From an uncultured Anaeromyxobacter sp. (GTDB lineage Bacteria; Myxococcota; Myxococcia; Myxococcales; Anaeromyxobacteraceae), in assembly GCA_903874275.1 (NCBI GenBank), contig CAIQRS010000036.1, positions 1-58,254 of the forward strand: a DNA stretch of 58,254 nt, given 5' to 3'. The notes beneath the pieces were generated by a model. The model searched no databases. It was not told the origin of the DNA and saw only the letters and a list, made by a program, of their open reading frames with translations. The position numbers and the translations under genes are program-made. Position 1 is the first letter of the stretch. Every line of letters begins with the position of its first letter. Of the stretch, positions 22,515-31,914 are shown one piece after another.

Positions 22515-25016
22515 ATGCGAACGTCGAAGCTCTTGACACTCTCCGTGCTGGTCGCGGCAGGCATCGGCCTGACGGCCTGTTCGGGCAGCACCGGTCCGCA
22601 GGGCACCAACGGGACCAACGGGACCAACGGGACCAACGGGACCAACGGGACCAACGGGACCAACGGGACCAACGGGACCAACGGGACCAACGGGACCAAC
22701 GGGACCCCGGGCGACACCGGCCCGCAGGGCCCCTCCGGCCCGCAGGGCCCCGCCGGCCCGCAGCTTCCGGGCGCAGGGCTCCAGATCGAGATCCTCTCCG
22801 CGACGGCCGTCTCCGGCTCCGCACCCACCGTCACCTTCATCGCCAAGGACACCGCCGGAACCGTGCTCGACTTCATCGCCGAGCTCAAGGCCGGAGCGTA
22901 CGGCACCACCCGCGGCCCACGCTTCTCGATCGTCCAGGCCCTCCCGCTGGCCGGCGCGCCTCCCTACGAGGCTGGCGTCTACAACATGAGCCTGTACCAG
23001 TCCGCCTCGGCGGGCGCCCCGTCCGGCACGCAGACCCGCCCGACGTCGGTGCCCGGCACGATCGACCTCCCCACGGCGGCCAGCTTCTACGTGGCCAACG
23101 CCGACGGCAGCGTGACCTACACCTGGCCCACCGCCGCCCCGGCGTTGCCTGCGCTCGCCGCCGGCTTCCCGTTGGGCGCGACTGCGGGCGCCCAGACCAT
23201 GATCGGCATCCAGGCCTCGCGCACCTTCGGCGGCGTGGCCTACCCGGTCGGCGCCTCCATCGAGTTCATCGCCGGCGGCGGAACGGCCGTTCCGCGCACG
23301 GTGGTGACCGACGCCGCCTGCAACGCCTGCCACGGCAACATGCAGGCCCACGGCTCGCGCCGCACGGTGGACCTCTGCCTCACCTGCCACACCCCGGGCT
23401 GGTCCACCGCCGCCTCCGCCAACACGGGCGGCAAGACGAACGCGATCGACTTCCGCGTCATGATCCACCAGATCCACGTCGGCCAGACCATGGGCTTCAA
23501 CCCCCCCTGGGTCTACAAGTGGAGCGCCACCGTGGACTTCAGCAACGTGATGTTCGCGCCGCCCAACTCGGTCAAGAACTGCACGCAGTGCCACGCCGGT
23601 GGCGCGCAGGCCGACTTCTACAAGTCCAACCCCACGGCGGCCGTCTGCGCCTCCTGCCACGTCTCCCACCCGGGGACGTCCGGCGCCTTCCCGCCGGACG
23701 CGGAATGCATCCTCTGCCACAAGCCTGACACCAACAGCCTCGCCCCGGCCACCGGGCTGGTCCACTCGCCGCTCTACAACGCCGCGACGAACACCACCTT
23801 CGTGGGCAAGACCCTCGCCATCACCATCGACTCGGTGAACGTCACCACCCAGACGGCCGCCACGGTCACCTTCACCGTGAAGGTGGATGGCGCCGCCTAC
23901 GACATCAAGGCCACCCCGCTCGCCTCGCTCGCCTTCACCATCGCCGGCCCGACGACCGACTACGGCGCGGACGTGGTCGGCGGCGTTCCGTTCAACTGGT
24001 ACGCCAACTCCGGCGGCTACATCCAGGCTCCTGCCACCGGCGGCGGCGCCGCGGCGGGGGTCGTGGCCACGGGAACGGCTGGCCAGTTCCGGGCCCCGCT
24101 CGGTGACCTGTCCAAGCTGAACGGCTTCTCGATGGGCGTGGGCGCAGAGGCCTACATCAACGAGACCGGAACCTGCCAACCGGCCGGCGGGTGCACCGCG
24201 TCCACGAAGGCGTGGACGTCGAATCCGATCACGATGAAGTACGTCAAGGTCGGCACCGGCACCGCCGTCAACCGCCGAACCATGACCAGCAACGTAAAGT
24301 GCAACGCCTGCCACGAGGACCTCGGCTTCCACAGCAACTCGGCGCGCAAGACCCCGGAGTACTGCGCGACCTGCCACAACCCCCAGAACGTGAACGACGA
24401 GCGCACCTCGCAGTTCCGGGTGATCCCCGGCACGACGACGCCGTTCAACAAGCTGCCGCACACGGTCGAGCTCTCCGTGATGGTCCACAAGATCCACATG
24501 GGAAGCGCGCTCGCGAACGAGTACTGCATCGGCGCGACCCGTGACTTCCGGCCCGAAACGGGCGTGAAGATCGCCGGCGAGGCGCCGCCGGTCTGCTTCA
24601 CGGGTGCCTACCCTGGCGACATCAAGAACTGCCAGGCCTGCCACGTGGCGGGTGGCTACAACCTGCCTCCGGCGACGGCGATCCCGACCCGGTTCGTGGA
24701 CTTCACCTGCACGCAGGCGGTTGATCCGACCATCCCGGCCCCCGTCTACGCGAACGTCTGCGGTGCCTCCGGCACGGCGACCGTTCCCTGGGGCGGTGGC
24801 GTAACCGTCCCCGACTCCGCGAATGGCGACGCCTTCTGGGCCAAGACCGAGTCGTTCGTCCAGTCCGGAGCCGCGAGCTGCGGCAGCTGCCACGACACCA
24901 CCGCCGCTCGAGTCCACTTCGCCACCATGACGATCGGGACCGACGAGGCCTGCGCCAGCTGCCACGGCGCCGGCAAGGTGTTCAACGCGATCGACGTCCA
25001 CGTCCCGTCGCCGTAA
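22515..25016 (+). CDS. decaheme c-type cytochrome lipoprotein, OmcA/MtrC family, with collagen-like N-terminal tract
   Basis: An 833-residue surface-electron-transfer cytochrome. ATG 22515 is chosen because AGGAGG lies 8 bases upstream and a lipoprotein signal follows (lipobox GLTAC, Cys22); a GTG at 22449 would bury the signal. Residues 30-62 are eleven Gly-Thr-Asn triplets, continued by [21 protein letters not shown], a collagen-like Gly-X-Y tract to about residue 85. Ten CxxCH motifs lie between residues 269 and 817 (CNACH, CLTCH, CTQCH, CASCH, CILCH, CNACH, CATCH, CQACH, CGSCH, CASCH), the count of the OmcA/MtrC family. These reduce extracellular metals or partners. No porin (MtrB) or periplasmic MtrA homologue is adjacent. 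A two-component system follows. Confidence 0.92.
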   Translation: MRTSKLLTLSVLVAAGIGLTACSGSTGPQGTNGTNGTNGTNGTNGTNGTNGTNGTNGTNGTNGTPGDTGPQGPSGPQGPAGPQLPGAGLQIEILSATAVSGSAPTVTFIAKDTAGTVLDFIAELKAGAYGTTRGPRFSIVQALPLAGAPPYEAGVYNMSLYQSASAGAPSGTQTRPTSVPGTIDLPTAASFYVANADGSVTYTWPTAAPALPALAAGFPLGATAGAQTMIGIQASRTFGGVAYPVGASIEFIAGGGTAVPRTVVTDAACNACHGNMQAHGSRRTVDLCLTCHTPGWSTAASANTGGKTNAIDFRVMIHQIHVGQTMGFNPPWVYKWSATVDFSNVMFAPPNSVKNCTQCHAGGAQADFYKSNPTAAVCASCHVSHPGTSGAFPPDAECILCHKPDTNSLAPATGLVHSPLYNAATNTTFVGKTLAITIDSVNVTTQTAATVTFTVKVDGAAYDIKATPLASLAFTIAGPTTDYGADVVGGVPFNWYANSGGYIQAPATGGGAAAGVVATGTAGQFRAPLGDLSKLNGFSMGVGAEAYINETGTCQPAGGCTASTKAWTSNPITMKYVKVGTGTAVNRRTMTSNVKCNACHEDLGFHSNSARKTPEYCATCHNPQNVNDERTSQFRVIPGTTTPFNKLPHTVELSVMVHKIHMGSALANEYCIGATRDFRPETGVKIAGEAPPVCFTGAYPGDIKNCQACHVAGGYNLPPATAIPTRFVDFTCTQAVDPTIPAPVYANVCGASGTATVPWGGGVTVPDSANGDAFWAKTESFVQSGAASCGSCHDTTAARVHFATMTIGTDEACASCHGAGKVFNAIDVHVPSP
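22602..22700 (+). repeat. perfect 9-bp tandem repeat encoding Gly-Thr-Asn
   Basis: Eleven consecutive Gly-Thr-Asn codon triplets. The first is GGCACCAAC; the next ten (22611-22700) are identical GGGACCAAC units with no synonymous change. Perfect identity at DNA level points to recent slippage expansion. Each unit is in frame, so copy-number change would lengthen or shorten the collagen-like stalk without breaking the protein. Confidence 0.97.
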
Positions 25017-25032
25017 GCGGGATCGACGCGCA

Positions 25033-25117
25033 GGGCCCCGCGTAGCTCGCGGGTCCCGATGAATCGCCGGGCTCCCGGCGCCTTCCGAGGCGCCGCGGGG
25101 CCCGGTTCCTTTTCCGG
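25033..25117 (+). terminator. nested stem-loop with T-rich tail after the decaheme cytochrome gene
   Basis: The outer stem GGGCCCCGCG (25033-25042) pairs perfectly with CGCGGGGCCC (25094-25103). Inside it GGCGCCT (25077-25083) pairs with AGGCGCC (25088-25094) around a TCCG tetraloop; the two stems share base 25094, so they are alternatives or stack. A T-rich stretch TTCCTTTTCC follows at about 25106. It starts 17 bases after the stop codon and separates the cytochrome from the kinase gene. Confidence 0.55.
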
Positions 25118-25158
25118 CCTCCCGCGCCGCGCCCTCCCGGCCGCGTTACACTGGCCCC

Positions 25159-26061
25159 GTGAAGCTCCGGCGCGTCTACCCGCTCATCATCGGCCTCGTG
25201 GTCGTCCCGGCGGCCATGATGCTCACGGTGGGCATCCTCATGCTGGTCTTCGGGCGCCAGAAGCAGGACTACGTCTTCGGCACCCTCATCCTGGCGCTGG
25301 TCGCCACCACCATCCTCGGCACCATCGGCACGCTGGTGGTGCTCTACCGCGAGGCCTACGTCTCGCGGCTCCAGACCGACTTCGTGAACAAGGTCTCCCA
25401 CGACCTGCGCACGCCCCTCACCAGCATCCGCATGTTCGTCGAGACCCTCCAGCTCGGGCGCATCGCCGACCCGGCCCAGGAGAAGGAGGCGCTCGAGATC
25501 ATCTCGGCCGAGACCCAGCGCCTCTCGGTGCTCATCGCGCGCCTCCTCGACTGGGCGCGCATGGAGTCGGGGAAGCGCAGCTACGACTTCCGCCGCCAGC
25601 CGCTCGGCCCCATCGTGGACGACGCGCTCCGCGCCGTGGAGCCGCAGCGCATCCAGACCGGCGCCGTGGTGCGCCGCGACCTCCCCGAGGGGCTGCCCCA
25701 GGTCTACGCCGATCGCGACGCCCTGGCCGACTCCCTGGTGGACCTGCTCCAGAACGCCTTCAAGTACACCGGCGACGACAAGCGCATCTCCATCTCCGCC
25801 GAGGGCTCGGGGAACGCGGTGGCGATCGTGGTGGCGGACAACGGCCCGGGCATCCCCGGTTCCGACCAGAAGCGCATCTTCGACAAGTTCTACCGGGGCA
25901 AGGACCCCCTCGAGCGCACCATCGAGGGGAGCGGTCTCGGGCTCTCCATGGTGAAGCACGTGGTGCAGGCCCACGGCGGGAGGGTCGGCGTGAAGAGCGA
26001 GCTGGGCAAGGGAGCGGCCTTCACGGTGCTGCTCCCCGCGTCGGAGGCGCGCAAGCCATGA
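25159..26061 (+). CDS. membrane sensor histidine kinase with minimal sensor region
   Basis: A 300-residue kinase. Two membrane helices occupy about residues 8-30 and 41-62, with a loop of only about ten residues between them, so there is no extracellular ligand domain and sensing is likely within the membrane or through a partner. The HisKA box VSHDLRTPLTS carries the phospho-acceptor His81. The ATPase domain shows N-box LLQNAFKYTGD, G1 DNGPGIP, F-box DKFYRG and G2 GSGLGLSM. Translation starts at GTG 25159. The stop overlaps the response regulator start in an ATGA, so this is a cognate pair, encoded just after a cytochrome gene. Confidence 0.92.
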   Translation: MKLRRVYPLIIGLVVVPAAMMLTVGILMLVFGRQKQDYVFGTLILALVATTILGTIGTLVVLYREAYVSRLQTDFVNKVSHDLRTPLTSIRMFVETLQLGRIADPAQEKEALEIISAETQRLSVLIARLLDWARMESGKRSYDFRRQPLGPIVDDALRAVEPQRIQTGAVVRRDLPEGLPQVYADRDALADSLVDLLQNAFKYTGDDKRISISAEGSGNAVAIVVADNGPGIPGSDQKRIFDKFYRGKDPLERTIEGSGLGLSMVKHVVQAHGGRVGVKSELGKGAAFTVLLPASEARKP

Positions 26062-26753
26062 GCGGCGAGCGGATCCTGGTCGTCGAGGACGACCCCAACA
26101 TCCTGCGCGGGCTCGACCTCAACCTGGCCATGGAGGGGTACAAGGTCCGCACCGCCGCGGACGGCGAGGAGGGGCTGCGAATCGCCCGCACCGAGCGCCC
26201 CGACCTGCTCATCGTGGACGTCATGCTGCCGCGGCTGGGCGGCCTCGAGCTCGTCCGGGAGCTGCGCAAGGAGGACCCGGGGATGCCCATCCTCATCCTC
26301 TCGGCCAAGGGGCAGGAGGCCGACAAGGTGGCGGGGCTGGCGCTCGGCGCCGACGACTACGTGGTGAAGCCCTTCGGGCTGAAGGAGCTCCTGGCCCGCA
26401 TCGGCGCGGCCCTGCGCCGCCCCCGGGCCAGCGGCCAGGCCGGGCCGGCGCGGCAGCTGAAGCGCTTCGGCCAGGTGGAGATCGACCTGGGCGAGCGGCG
26501 CGTCACCGTGGGCGGAGAGGTCGCCAATCTCACCGCCCGTGAATTCGACCTGCTGGCCTTCTTCGTGGCCCACCCGGGGCGCGTCTACTCCCGCGAGCAG
26601 CTCACCCGGGCGGTCTGGGGATCGCTCTACATCGGCACCGAGCGCACCGTGGACAACTTCGTGGCCCGGCTCCGCGCCCACATCCGCGACGACGCCGACC
26701 GTCCGCGCTTCCTCGAGACCGTGCGGGGCGTGGGCTACCGCTTCAACGGGTAG
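26058..26753 (+). CDS. OmpR/PhoB-family response regulator
   Basis: A 231-residue transcription factor. The receiver domain has the acidic pocket EDD at 10-12, the phosphorylation site Asp54 in LLIVDVMLP, and the conserved Lys in DDYVVKPF. The C-terminal winged helix (about residues 135-230) has the LTAREFDLL and TVDNFVARLRAHI recognition elements and ends in VRGVGYRF. ATG 26058 overlaps the kinase stop by 4 nt. Its last 11 bases overlap the 3' end of selA on the other strand. Targets are unknown; the adjacent decaheme cytochrome gene is a reasonable candidate. Confidence 0.94.
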   Translation: MSGERILVVEDDPNILRGLDLNLAMEGYKVRTAADGEEGLRIARTERPDLLIVDVMLPRLGGLELVRELRKEDPGMPILILSAKGQEADKVAGLALGADDYVVKPFGLKELLARIGAALRRPRASGQAGPARQLKRFGQVEIDLGERRVTVGGEVANLTAREFDLLAFFVAHPGRVYSREQLTRAVWGSLYIGTERTVDNFVARLRAHIRDDADRPRFLETVRGVGYRFNG

Positions 26754-28176
26754 CCGCCCGCACCGCCGCGAGCACCGCCTCGTCCTCCCCGGGCAGCACC
26801 GTGCGCGGGTCGAGGAGCACGCGCCCCCCCTCGATGCGCGCCACCACCGGGGGATCCGAGGCGCGCAGCCGCGCCGCCGTGCCGTCCGGGTCGCCGGGCG
26901 GCAGCGCCAGCGCGAAGGTGGGCAGCGTGACGCCGGGGAGGGTGCCCCCTCCCACCGCCGACCGGGCCTCCACCACCTCGGCGCCGGGCAGGCCGAGCGC
27001 GTCGCGCCAGGACGAGGCGCGGGCCAGCAACTCCTCCTGGGTCCAGGCGATGGCCCGCCACACAGGGATCTCGCGCAGCGCCTCCCCCCGCTCGTAGTGG
27101 GAGAGCGTGGCGGCGAGGCCGGCCAGGGTCACCTTGTCCACCCGGAGCGCCCGGAGCAGCGGGTGGCGGCGGCAGGCCTCGACGGCCTCGCGCCGCCCCA
27201 CCAGCACCCCGCACTGCGGGCCGCCGAGCAGCTTGTCGCCGGAGAAGCAGACCACGTCCGGCCCGGCGGCGACCCGCTCGCCGACCGTCGGCTCGTCCCC
27301 CAGGCCGAACGGCCCGGTCTGGAAGAGGGTGCCGGAGCCGAGGTCGTCCACCACCCAGACGCCGGCCCGCCTTCCCAGGTCGGCGAGCTCGGGCAGCGTG
27401 GCGTCGTGGACGAACCCCTCGATCCGGAAGTTGGAGCGGTGGACCGACAGGAGGATGCGGCTCCGGGGGGAGAGCGCCTCCTCGAAGTCGGCGAGGTAGG
27501 TCCGGTTGGTGGTGCCCACCTCCACCAGGTCGGCGCCGGAGCGGCGCAGCACGTCCGGGACCCGGAACCCCCCGCCGATCTCGACGAGCTGCCCCCGGGA
27601 GACCAGGACCTGCGGGCGGCCCGCGGCACCCTCGTCGGCAACCGGGAGGGGCGCCCCCGCCCGCCGGGCCGGCAACCGCTCCGACAGGGCGGAGAGGGCG
27701 AGCAACACCGCCGCGGCGCAGTTGTTCACGACCACCGCCGCCTCCGCCCCGGTCAGCCGGCACAGGGCGGCCGTGGCGTGGCCGTACCGGTCGCTCCGCT
27801 CGCCGGAGGCCAGGTCGAACTCGAGGTTGAGGTAGCCCGAGGCCTCCTGCATGGCGACCACGGTCCCCCGGGAGAGGGGGGCGCGGCCGAGGTTGGTGTG
27901 GATGACCACCCCGGTGGCGTTCACGACCGGCCGGAGCGTACCCCTGGCCCCTGCGGCGAGCCTCCCCAGGAGCCGGGCCTCCACCTCCTCGGCGGGAGGG
28001 CAGGGGGAGCCGGCCAGCACCGCAGACCTGAGCTCTTCCAGGGTGGCCCGGACCGCCTCCATGATCGGGGCGTGGCCGAGCCGGGCGGTCCAGCCGGCGC
28101 GATCGGCGGCGGCGAGGAGCCTGTCGGCACGGGGAATCTTCCGGGCCTCCGCGGCGGCGTCCTTGAGGGCGGTCAC
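26743..28176 (-). CDS. selA: L-seryl-tRNA(Sec) selenium transferase
   Basis: A 477-residue PLP enzyme that converts seryl-tRNA(Sec) to selenocysteinyl-tRNA(Sec) with selenophosphate. The N-terminal region KIPRADRLL and NATGVVIHTNLGRAPLS are SelA signatures. The PLP Lys is Lys315 in CFSGDKLLGGPQCG. GTG 28176 gives a length close to known SelA. An in-frame GTG at 28197 has a better ribosome-binding site (GGGAGG, 10 bases) and would add seven residues, so the start is uncertain. It is divergent from nuoL and separated from selB by 9 kb. It implies the organism uses selenocysteine, although no selenoprotein was seen in this window. Confidence 0.95.
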   Translation of the reverse strand: MTALKDAAAEARKIPRADRLLAAADRAGWTARLGHAPIMEAVRATLEELRSAVLAGSPCPPAEEVEARLLGRLAAGARGTLRPVVNATGVVIHTNLGRAPLSRGTVVAMQEASGYLNLEFDLASGERSDRYGHATAALCRLTGAEAAVVVNNCAAAVLLALSALSERLPARRAGAPLPVADEGAAGRPQVLVSRGQLVEIGGGFRVPDVLRRSGADLVEVGTTNRTYLADFEEALSPRSRILLSVHRSNFRIEGFVHDATLPELADLGRRAGVWVVDDLGSGTLFQTGPFGLGDEPTVGERVAAGPDVVCFSGDKLLGGPQCGVLVGRREAVEACRRHPLLRALRVDKVTLAGLAATLSHYERGEALREIPVWRAIAWTQEELLARASSWRDALGLPGAEVVEARSAVGGGTLPGVTLPTFALALPPGDPDGTAARLRASDPPVVARIEGGRVLLDPRTVLPGEDEAVLAAVRAATR

Positions 28177-28195
28177 GCGGCGATGATAGCCATTC

Positions 28196-28217
28196 ACAAG
28201 GTGATTGCCTCCCTTGT
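28196..28217. promoter_or_regulatory. inverted repeat ACAAGG-N10-CCTTGT between selA and nuoL
   Basis: A perfect 6-bp inverted repeat with a 10-bp spacer in the only 69 bp separating the divergent selA and nuoL starts. Its position over the alternative selA start fits an operator acting on one or both genes. No regulator is identified and chance is possible for arms this short. Confidence 0.3.
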
Positions 28218-28245
28218 TCGAAGAAGGTAATCCTTTCGCCTCCCT

Positions 28246-30270
28246 ATGCCCCAGCTCCTGGACAATCCGGCTGCGGCCCAGAGCTACCTGTGGGCCATCA
28301 TTCTCCTCCCCCTCGCCGGAGCGCTCGTCAACGGGCTCTTCGGGCGCCGGCTCGGCCGCGGAAACGTGGCCCTGATCGGTCTCGCGATGGTGGGAGGGGC
28401 GTTCCTGCTCTCCTGCATCGCCTTCGCGTGGGTGGCGGGAGGCACGAGGCTCCACTTCGTCGGTGACTGGTGGTTCCGCATCGTCGATCCCAGCGGCCGG
28501 GCGCCCATCGCGGTGCCCTGGGGGCTGCTCGTCGATCGGCTCTCCGGGACGCTGCTCCTCATCGTCACCGGGGTGGGCTTCCTCATCCACCTCTACTCCG
28601 TGGGCTACATGTCCCACGAGGACGACGCCGGCTACGCGCGGTTCTTCACCTACCTGAACCTCTTCATCGCCGCGATGCTCACGCTGGTCATGGGCGACAA
28701 CCTCGTCCTCACCTTCGTGGGCTGGGAAGGGGTGGGGCTCGCGTCCTACCTGCTCATCGGCTTCTGGTACACCGACGAGGAGAAGGCCTACGCCGGCCGG
28801 AAGGCCTTCGTCACCAACCGCGTGGGCGACTTCGGCTTCCTGCTCGGCCTCTTCGCCATCTACTCCATCTTCGGCACCGCCGACTTCGGGCAACTGTCCG
28901 CGAAGGCGCTGGCGATCCGCCCGGACTGGGTGCTCACCTCGGGCATCTTCAGCGGCTGGACGCTGCAGGGCGCCATCACCTTCGCCACCCTGGGGCTCTT
29001 CGTGGGCGCCGCCGGCAAGAGCGCGCAGATCCCGCTCTACGTCTGGCTGCCCGACGCCATGGCCGGTCCGACGCCGGTCTCGGCCCTCATCCACGCAGCC
29101 ACCATGGTGACCGCCGGCGTCTACCTCGTCGCGCGCACCAACTTCCTCTTCGCGCTGGCGCCGGCCTCGATGGCGGTGGTGACCCTGGTCGGCGCGGCCA
29201 CGGCGCTCTTCGCCGCCGTCATCGCCTTCGCCCAGTACGACCTGAAGCGGGTGCTGGCCTACTCCACGGTGAGCCAGCTCGGCTTCATGTTCATCGGGGT
29301 GGGGTCGGGGGCCTACTTCGCCGGCGTGTATCACCTCATGACGCACGCCTTCTTCAAGGCCTGCCTCTTCCTCGGCGCCGGCAGCGTCATGCACGCGATG
29401 CACGACGACCTCGACATCCGGAACATGGGCGGCCTCTGGAAGAAGATGCCCTCCACGGCGAAGACCTTCCTGGTCGGGACGCTGGCCATCACCGGCATCG
29501 TCCCGCTCTCGGGCTTCTTCTCGAAGGACGCCATCCTGGCCGCCGCGTTCTTCAGCCACAACGCCGCCTGGCCGGCGGTGGGCAAGATCGCCTACGTCCT
29601 CGGGACCCTTGCCGCGGCTGGCACCTCCTTCTACATGGTCCGGGCCTTCGCGCTGGCCTTCGTCGGCAAGCCCAGGACCGAGGCCGCCGAGCACGCTCAC
29701 GAGTCCGACTGGACCATGACGCTCCCGCTCTGGATCCTGGCCTTCCTCTCGGTGGCGGCGCTCGCGCTCGGGCTTCCCGCCTGGCTCGTCGGCGCCCGCT
29801 ACGCCGAGATCTTCCATCACTTCGAGCTTCCGGTCTTCGCCCAGGCCGAGAGGATCCTCGGCATCACCGAGCATTCGGTCATCTGGCCCTACGCGGTGGC
29901 CTGGGTGGTGGCGTTCGTCCCGGGCTGGCTCTCCTGGCAGATGTACGCCGGCTCCATGCAGGGCTTCCCCGACCGGTTCGTGGCCGCCTTCCCGGCCTTC
30001 TTCCGGCTGGTGGCCGACAAGTTCCGCGTGGACGAGCTCTACCAGTTCCTCTTCCTCGGCCCCATCGTCCGGGTGGCCCGGGGGCTCTGGCGCACCATCG
30101 ACGTGTTCGTCATCGAGGGGATCTTCGTGAACGGCGTGCCGAAGGCGGTCTTCGCCATCGGCGACGTGCTGCGCGGCTGGCAGAACGGCAACCTCCAGCG
30201 GTACGCCACTGTCATCGCCATCGGCGCCGCCGCGGTCCTCTGGGCAGTCCTCGCCGCGGGGGGGTACTAG
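28246..30270 (+). CDS. nuoL: NADH-quinone oxidoreductase subunit L
   Basis: A 674-residue membrane subunit of respiratory complex I that takes part in proton pumping. The antiporter-like core is visible: VGWEGVGLASYLLIGFWY, then KSAQIPLYVWLPDAMAGPTP with its essential Lys and Pro residues, and LIHAATMVTAGVYL. The C-terminal part contains the long lateral helix and a last membrane helix, as expected for NuoL but not NuoM/N. It is the first gene of a nuoL-nuoM-nuoN cluster; none of nuoA to nuoK is beside it. The ATG has no strong ribosome-binding sequence. Confidence 0.97.
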   Translation: MPQLLDNPAAAQSYLWAIILLPLAGALVNGLFGRRLGRGNVALIGLAMVGGAFLLSCIAFAWVAGGTRLHFVGDWWFRIVDPSGRAPIAVPWGLLVDRLSGTLLLIVTGVGFLIHLYSVGYMSHEDDAGYARFFTYLNLFIAAMLTLVMGDNLVLTFVGWEGVGLASYLLIGFWYTDEEKAYAGRKAFVTNRVGDFGFLLGLFAIYSIFGTADFGQLSAKALAIRPDWVLTSGIFSGWTLQGAITFATLGLFVGAAGKSAQIPLYVWLPDAMAGPTPVSALIHAATMVTAGVYLVARTNFLFALAPASMAVVTLVGAATALFAAVIAFAQYDLKRVLAYSTVSQLGFMFIGVGSGAYFAGVYHLMTHAFFKACLFLGAGSVMHAMHDDLDIRNMGGLWKKMPSTAKTFLVGTLAITGIVPLSGFFSKDAILAAAFFSHNAAWPAVGKIAYVLGTLAAAGTSFYMVRAFALAFVGKPRTEAAEHAHESDWTMTLPLWILAFLSVAALALGLPAWLVGARYAEIFHHFELPVFAQAERILGITEHSVIWPYAVAWVVAFVPGWLSWQMYAGSMQGFPDRFVAAFPAFFRLVADKFRVDELYQFLFLGPIVRVARGLWRTIDVFVIEGIFVNGVPKAVFAIGDVLRGWQNGNLQRYATVIAIGAAAVLWAVLAAGGY

Positions 30271-30272
30271 CC

Positions 30273-31913
30273 ATGGCCGGCGGCACGTTGCTCAACGTCG
30301 TCCTCTTCCTCCCGCTGCTGGGCGCGCTGGTCGCCGCCATCCTGCCGCGGGGCGAGGGTTCGCAGCACAAGGCCTGGGCGCTCTTCGTGAGCCTGGTGGT
30401 CTTCCTGGCCTCGCTCGGACTCTGGTTCGGCTTCGACCCGTCGCGGGGCGCGCCCGAGTTCCAGTTCGAGACCAGCGTTCCCTGGATCTCGGCGCTGGGC
30501 ATCGGCTACCACGTGGGGCTCGACGGGGTGGCGCTGCTCCTGGTCATGCTGACGACGGCGCTCATGCCCATCGTGATCCTGGCGGCCTGGAACTCGGCGC
30601 AGGAGCGGGTGAAGGAGTTCTTCATCGCCCTGCTCTTCCTCGAGACCGCGATGATCGGCACCTTCGCCGCGCTCGACCTGATCCTCTTCTACGTCTTCTA
30701 CGAGGCCATCCTCATCCCGATGTACCTGCTCATCGGCGTCTGGGGCTCGTCGAACCGGGTCTACGCGACGGTGAAGTTCTTCGTCTACACCTTCGCCGCC
30801 AGCGTGCTCATGCTGGTCGCCATCCTCTACGTGTGGATGAACGACGGGAAGTCCTTCGACTACGTGGTGGCCCGCAACGCCCTGCAAGTCACCCCCGCGG
30901 TGGGCGCGCTGCTCTTCGGCGCCTTCGCGCTGGCCTTCGCGGTGAAGGTCCCCATGTTCCCGCTCCACACCTGGCTGCCCGACGCCCACACCGAGGCCCC
31001 CACGGCCGGCTCGGTCATCCTGGCCGGCGTGCTCCTCAAGATGGGGACCTTCGGCTTCTTCCGCTACGCCATGCCCCTCTTCCCCGAGGCGGCGCTGCAG
31101 TACCGCGGGACCATCGCCGCGGTGGCCACCTTCGGCATCGCCTACGGCGCACTGATGTGCTTCGTGCAGACCGACATGAAGCGGCTGGTGGCCTACTCGT
31201 CGGTCTCCCACCTGGGCTTCGTCATGCTGGGGATGATGGCCATCACCGCCGAGGGGCTCACCGGCTCGGTCTACCAGATGCTGAACCACGGCGTGTCCAC
31301 CGGCGGGCTCTTCCTCCTCGTGGGCATGCTCTACGAGCGGCGCCACACCCGGCTCATCTCCGAGTACGGCGGGCTGGCCAAGCAGGTGCCCTGGATCGCC
31401 ACCGCCTTCCTGGTGGTCACCTTCTCCTCCATCGGCCTCCCCGGCACCAACGGCTTCGTCGGCGAGTTCCTCATCCTCTCGGGAACCTGGCTCAGCCGGC
31501 TCCGGTCGCCGGGCTGGTACGCCGCCTTCGGCGCCACCGGCGTGGTCCTGGGCGCGGTCTACATGCTGGTGCTCGTGCAGAAGGTCTTCTTCGGGAAGAT
31601 CACCAACCCCGAGAACCGGCACCTCCCCGATTTCTCGGTGCGCGAGGCCTTCGTCATCACCCCGGTGATCCTCCTCATCGTGGTCATGGGGCTCGCGCCG
31701 CAGCCCTTCCTCGACCCGGCCAAGTCCTCGGTGGACCGGCTGCTGGCCCGCATGCAGGCCGCCGAGCAGAAGCTGCGGAAGGCCGACCCCGACCTGCGCC
31801 CGCTCACCGGCACCGACCCGGTCGCCCTCGCCTTCGCGCGCCCGCCGGCGGTCCCGGCCGCCGCGCCCGAGCCGCCCCCGCCCGGCGCTGCCCCCGCCCA
31901 CGGGAGCCACTGA
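30273..31913 (+). CDS. nuoM: NADH-quinone oxidoreductase subunit M
   Basis: A 546-residue antiporter-like membrane subunit of complex I. Diagnostic segments are [20 protein letters not shown] with the conserved Glu, [20 protein letters not shown] with the channel Lys, and [15 protein letters not shown]. After the last helix it carries an unusual 60-residue tail rich in Ala and Pro ([16 protein letters not shown] at the end) that is absent from most NuoM proteins. ATG 30273 lies two bases after the nuoL stop; nuoN follows one base after this stop. Confidence 0.96.
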   Translation: MAGGTLLNVVLFLPLLGALVAAILPRGEGSQHKAWALFVSLVVFLASLGLWFGFDPSRGAPEFQFETSVPWISALGIGYHVGLDGVALLLVMLTTALMPIVILAAWNSAQERVKEFFIALLFLETAMIGTFAALDLILFYVFYEAILIPMYLLIGVWGSSNRVYATVKFFVYTFAASVLMLVAILYVWMNDGKSFDYVVARNALQVTPAVGALLFGAFALAFAVKVPMFPLHTWLPDAHTEAPTAGSVILAGVLLKMGTFGFFRYAMPLFPEAALQYRGTIAAVATFGIAYGALMCFVQTDMKRLVAYSSVSHLGFVMLGMMAITAEGLTGSVYQMLNHGVSTGGLFLLVGMLYERRHTRLISEYGGLAKQVPWIATAFLVVTFSSIGLPGTNGFVGEFLILSGTWLSRLRSPGWYAAFGATGVVLGAVYMLVLVQKVFFGKITNPENRHLPDFSVREAFVITPVILLIVVMGLAPQPFLDPAKSSVDRLLARMQAAEQKLRKADPDLRPLTGTDPVALAFARPPAVPAAAPEPPPPGAAPAHGSH

Positions 31914-31914
31914 C

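Noticed and set aside
22602-22700. CRISPR-like array
   Set aside because: The 9-bp units are contiguous without spacers and lie in frame in a coding gene; they are a coding tandem repeat.
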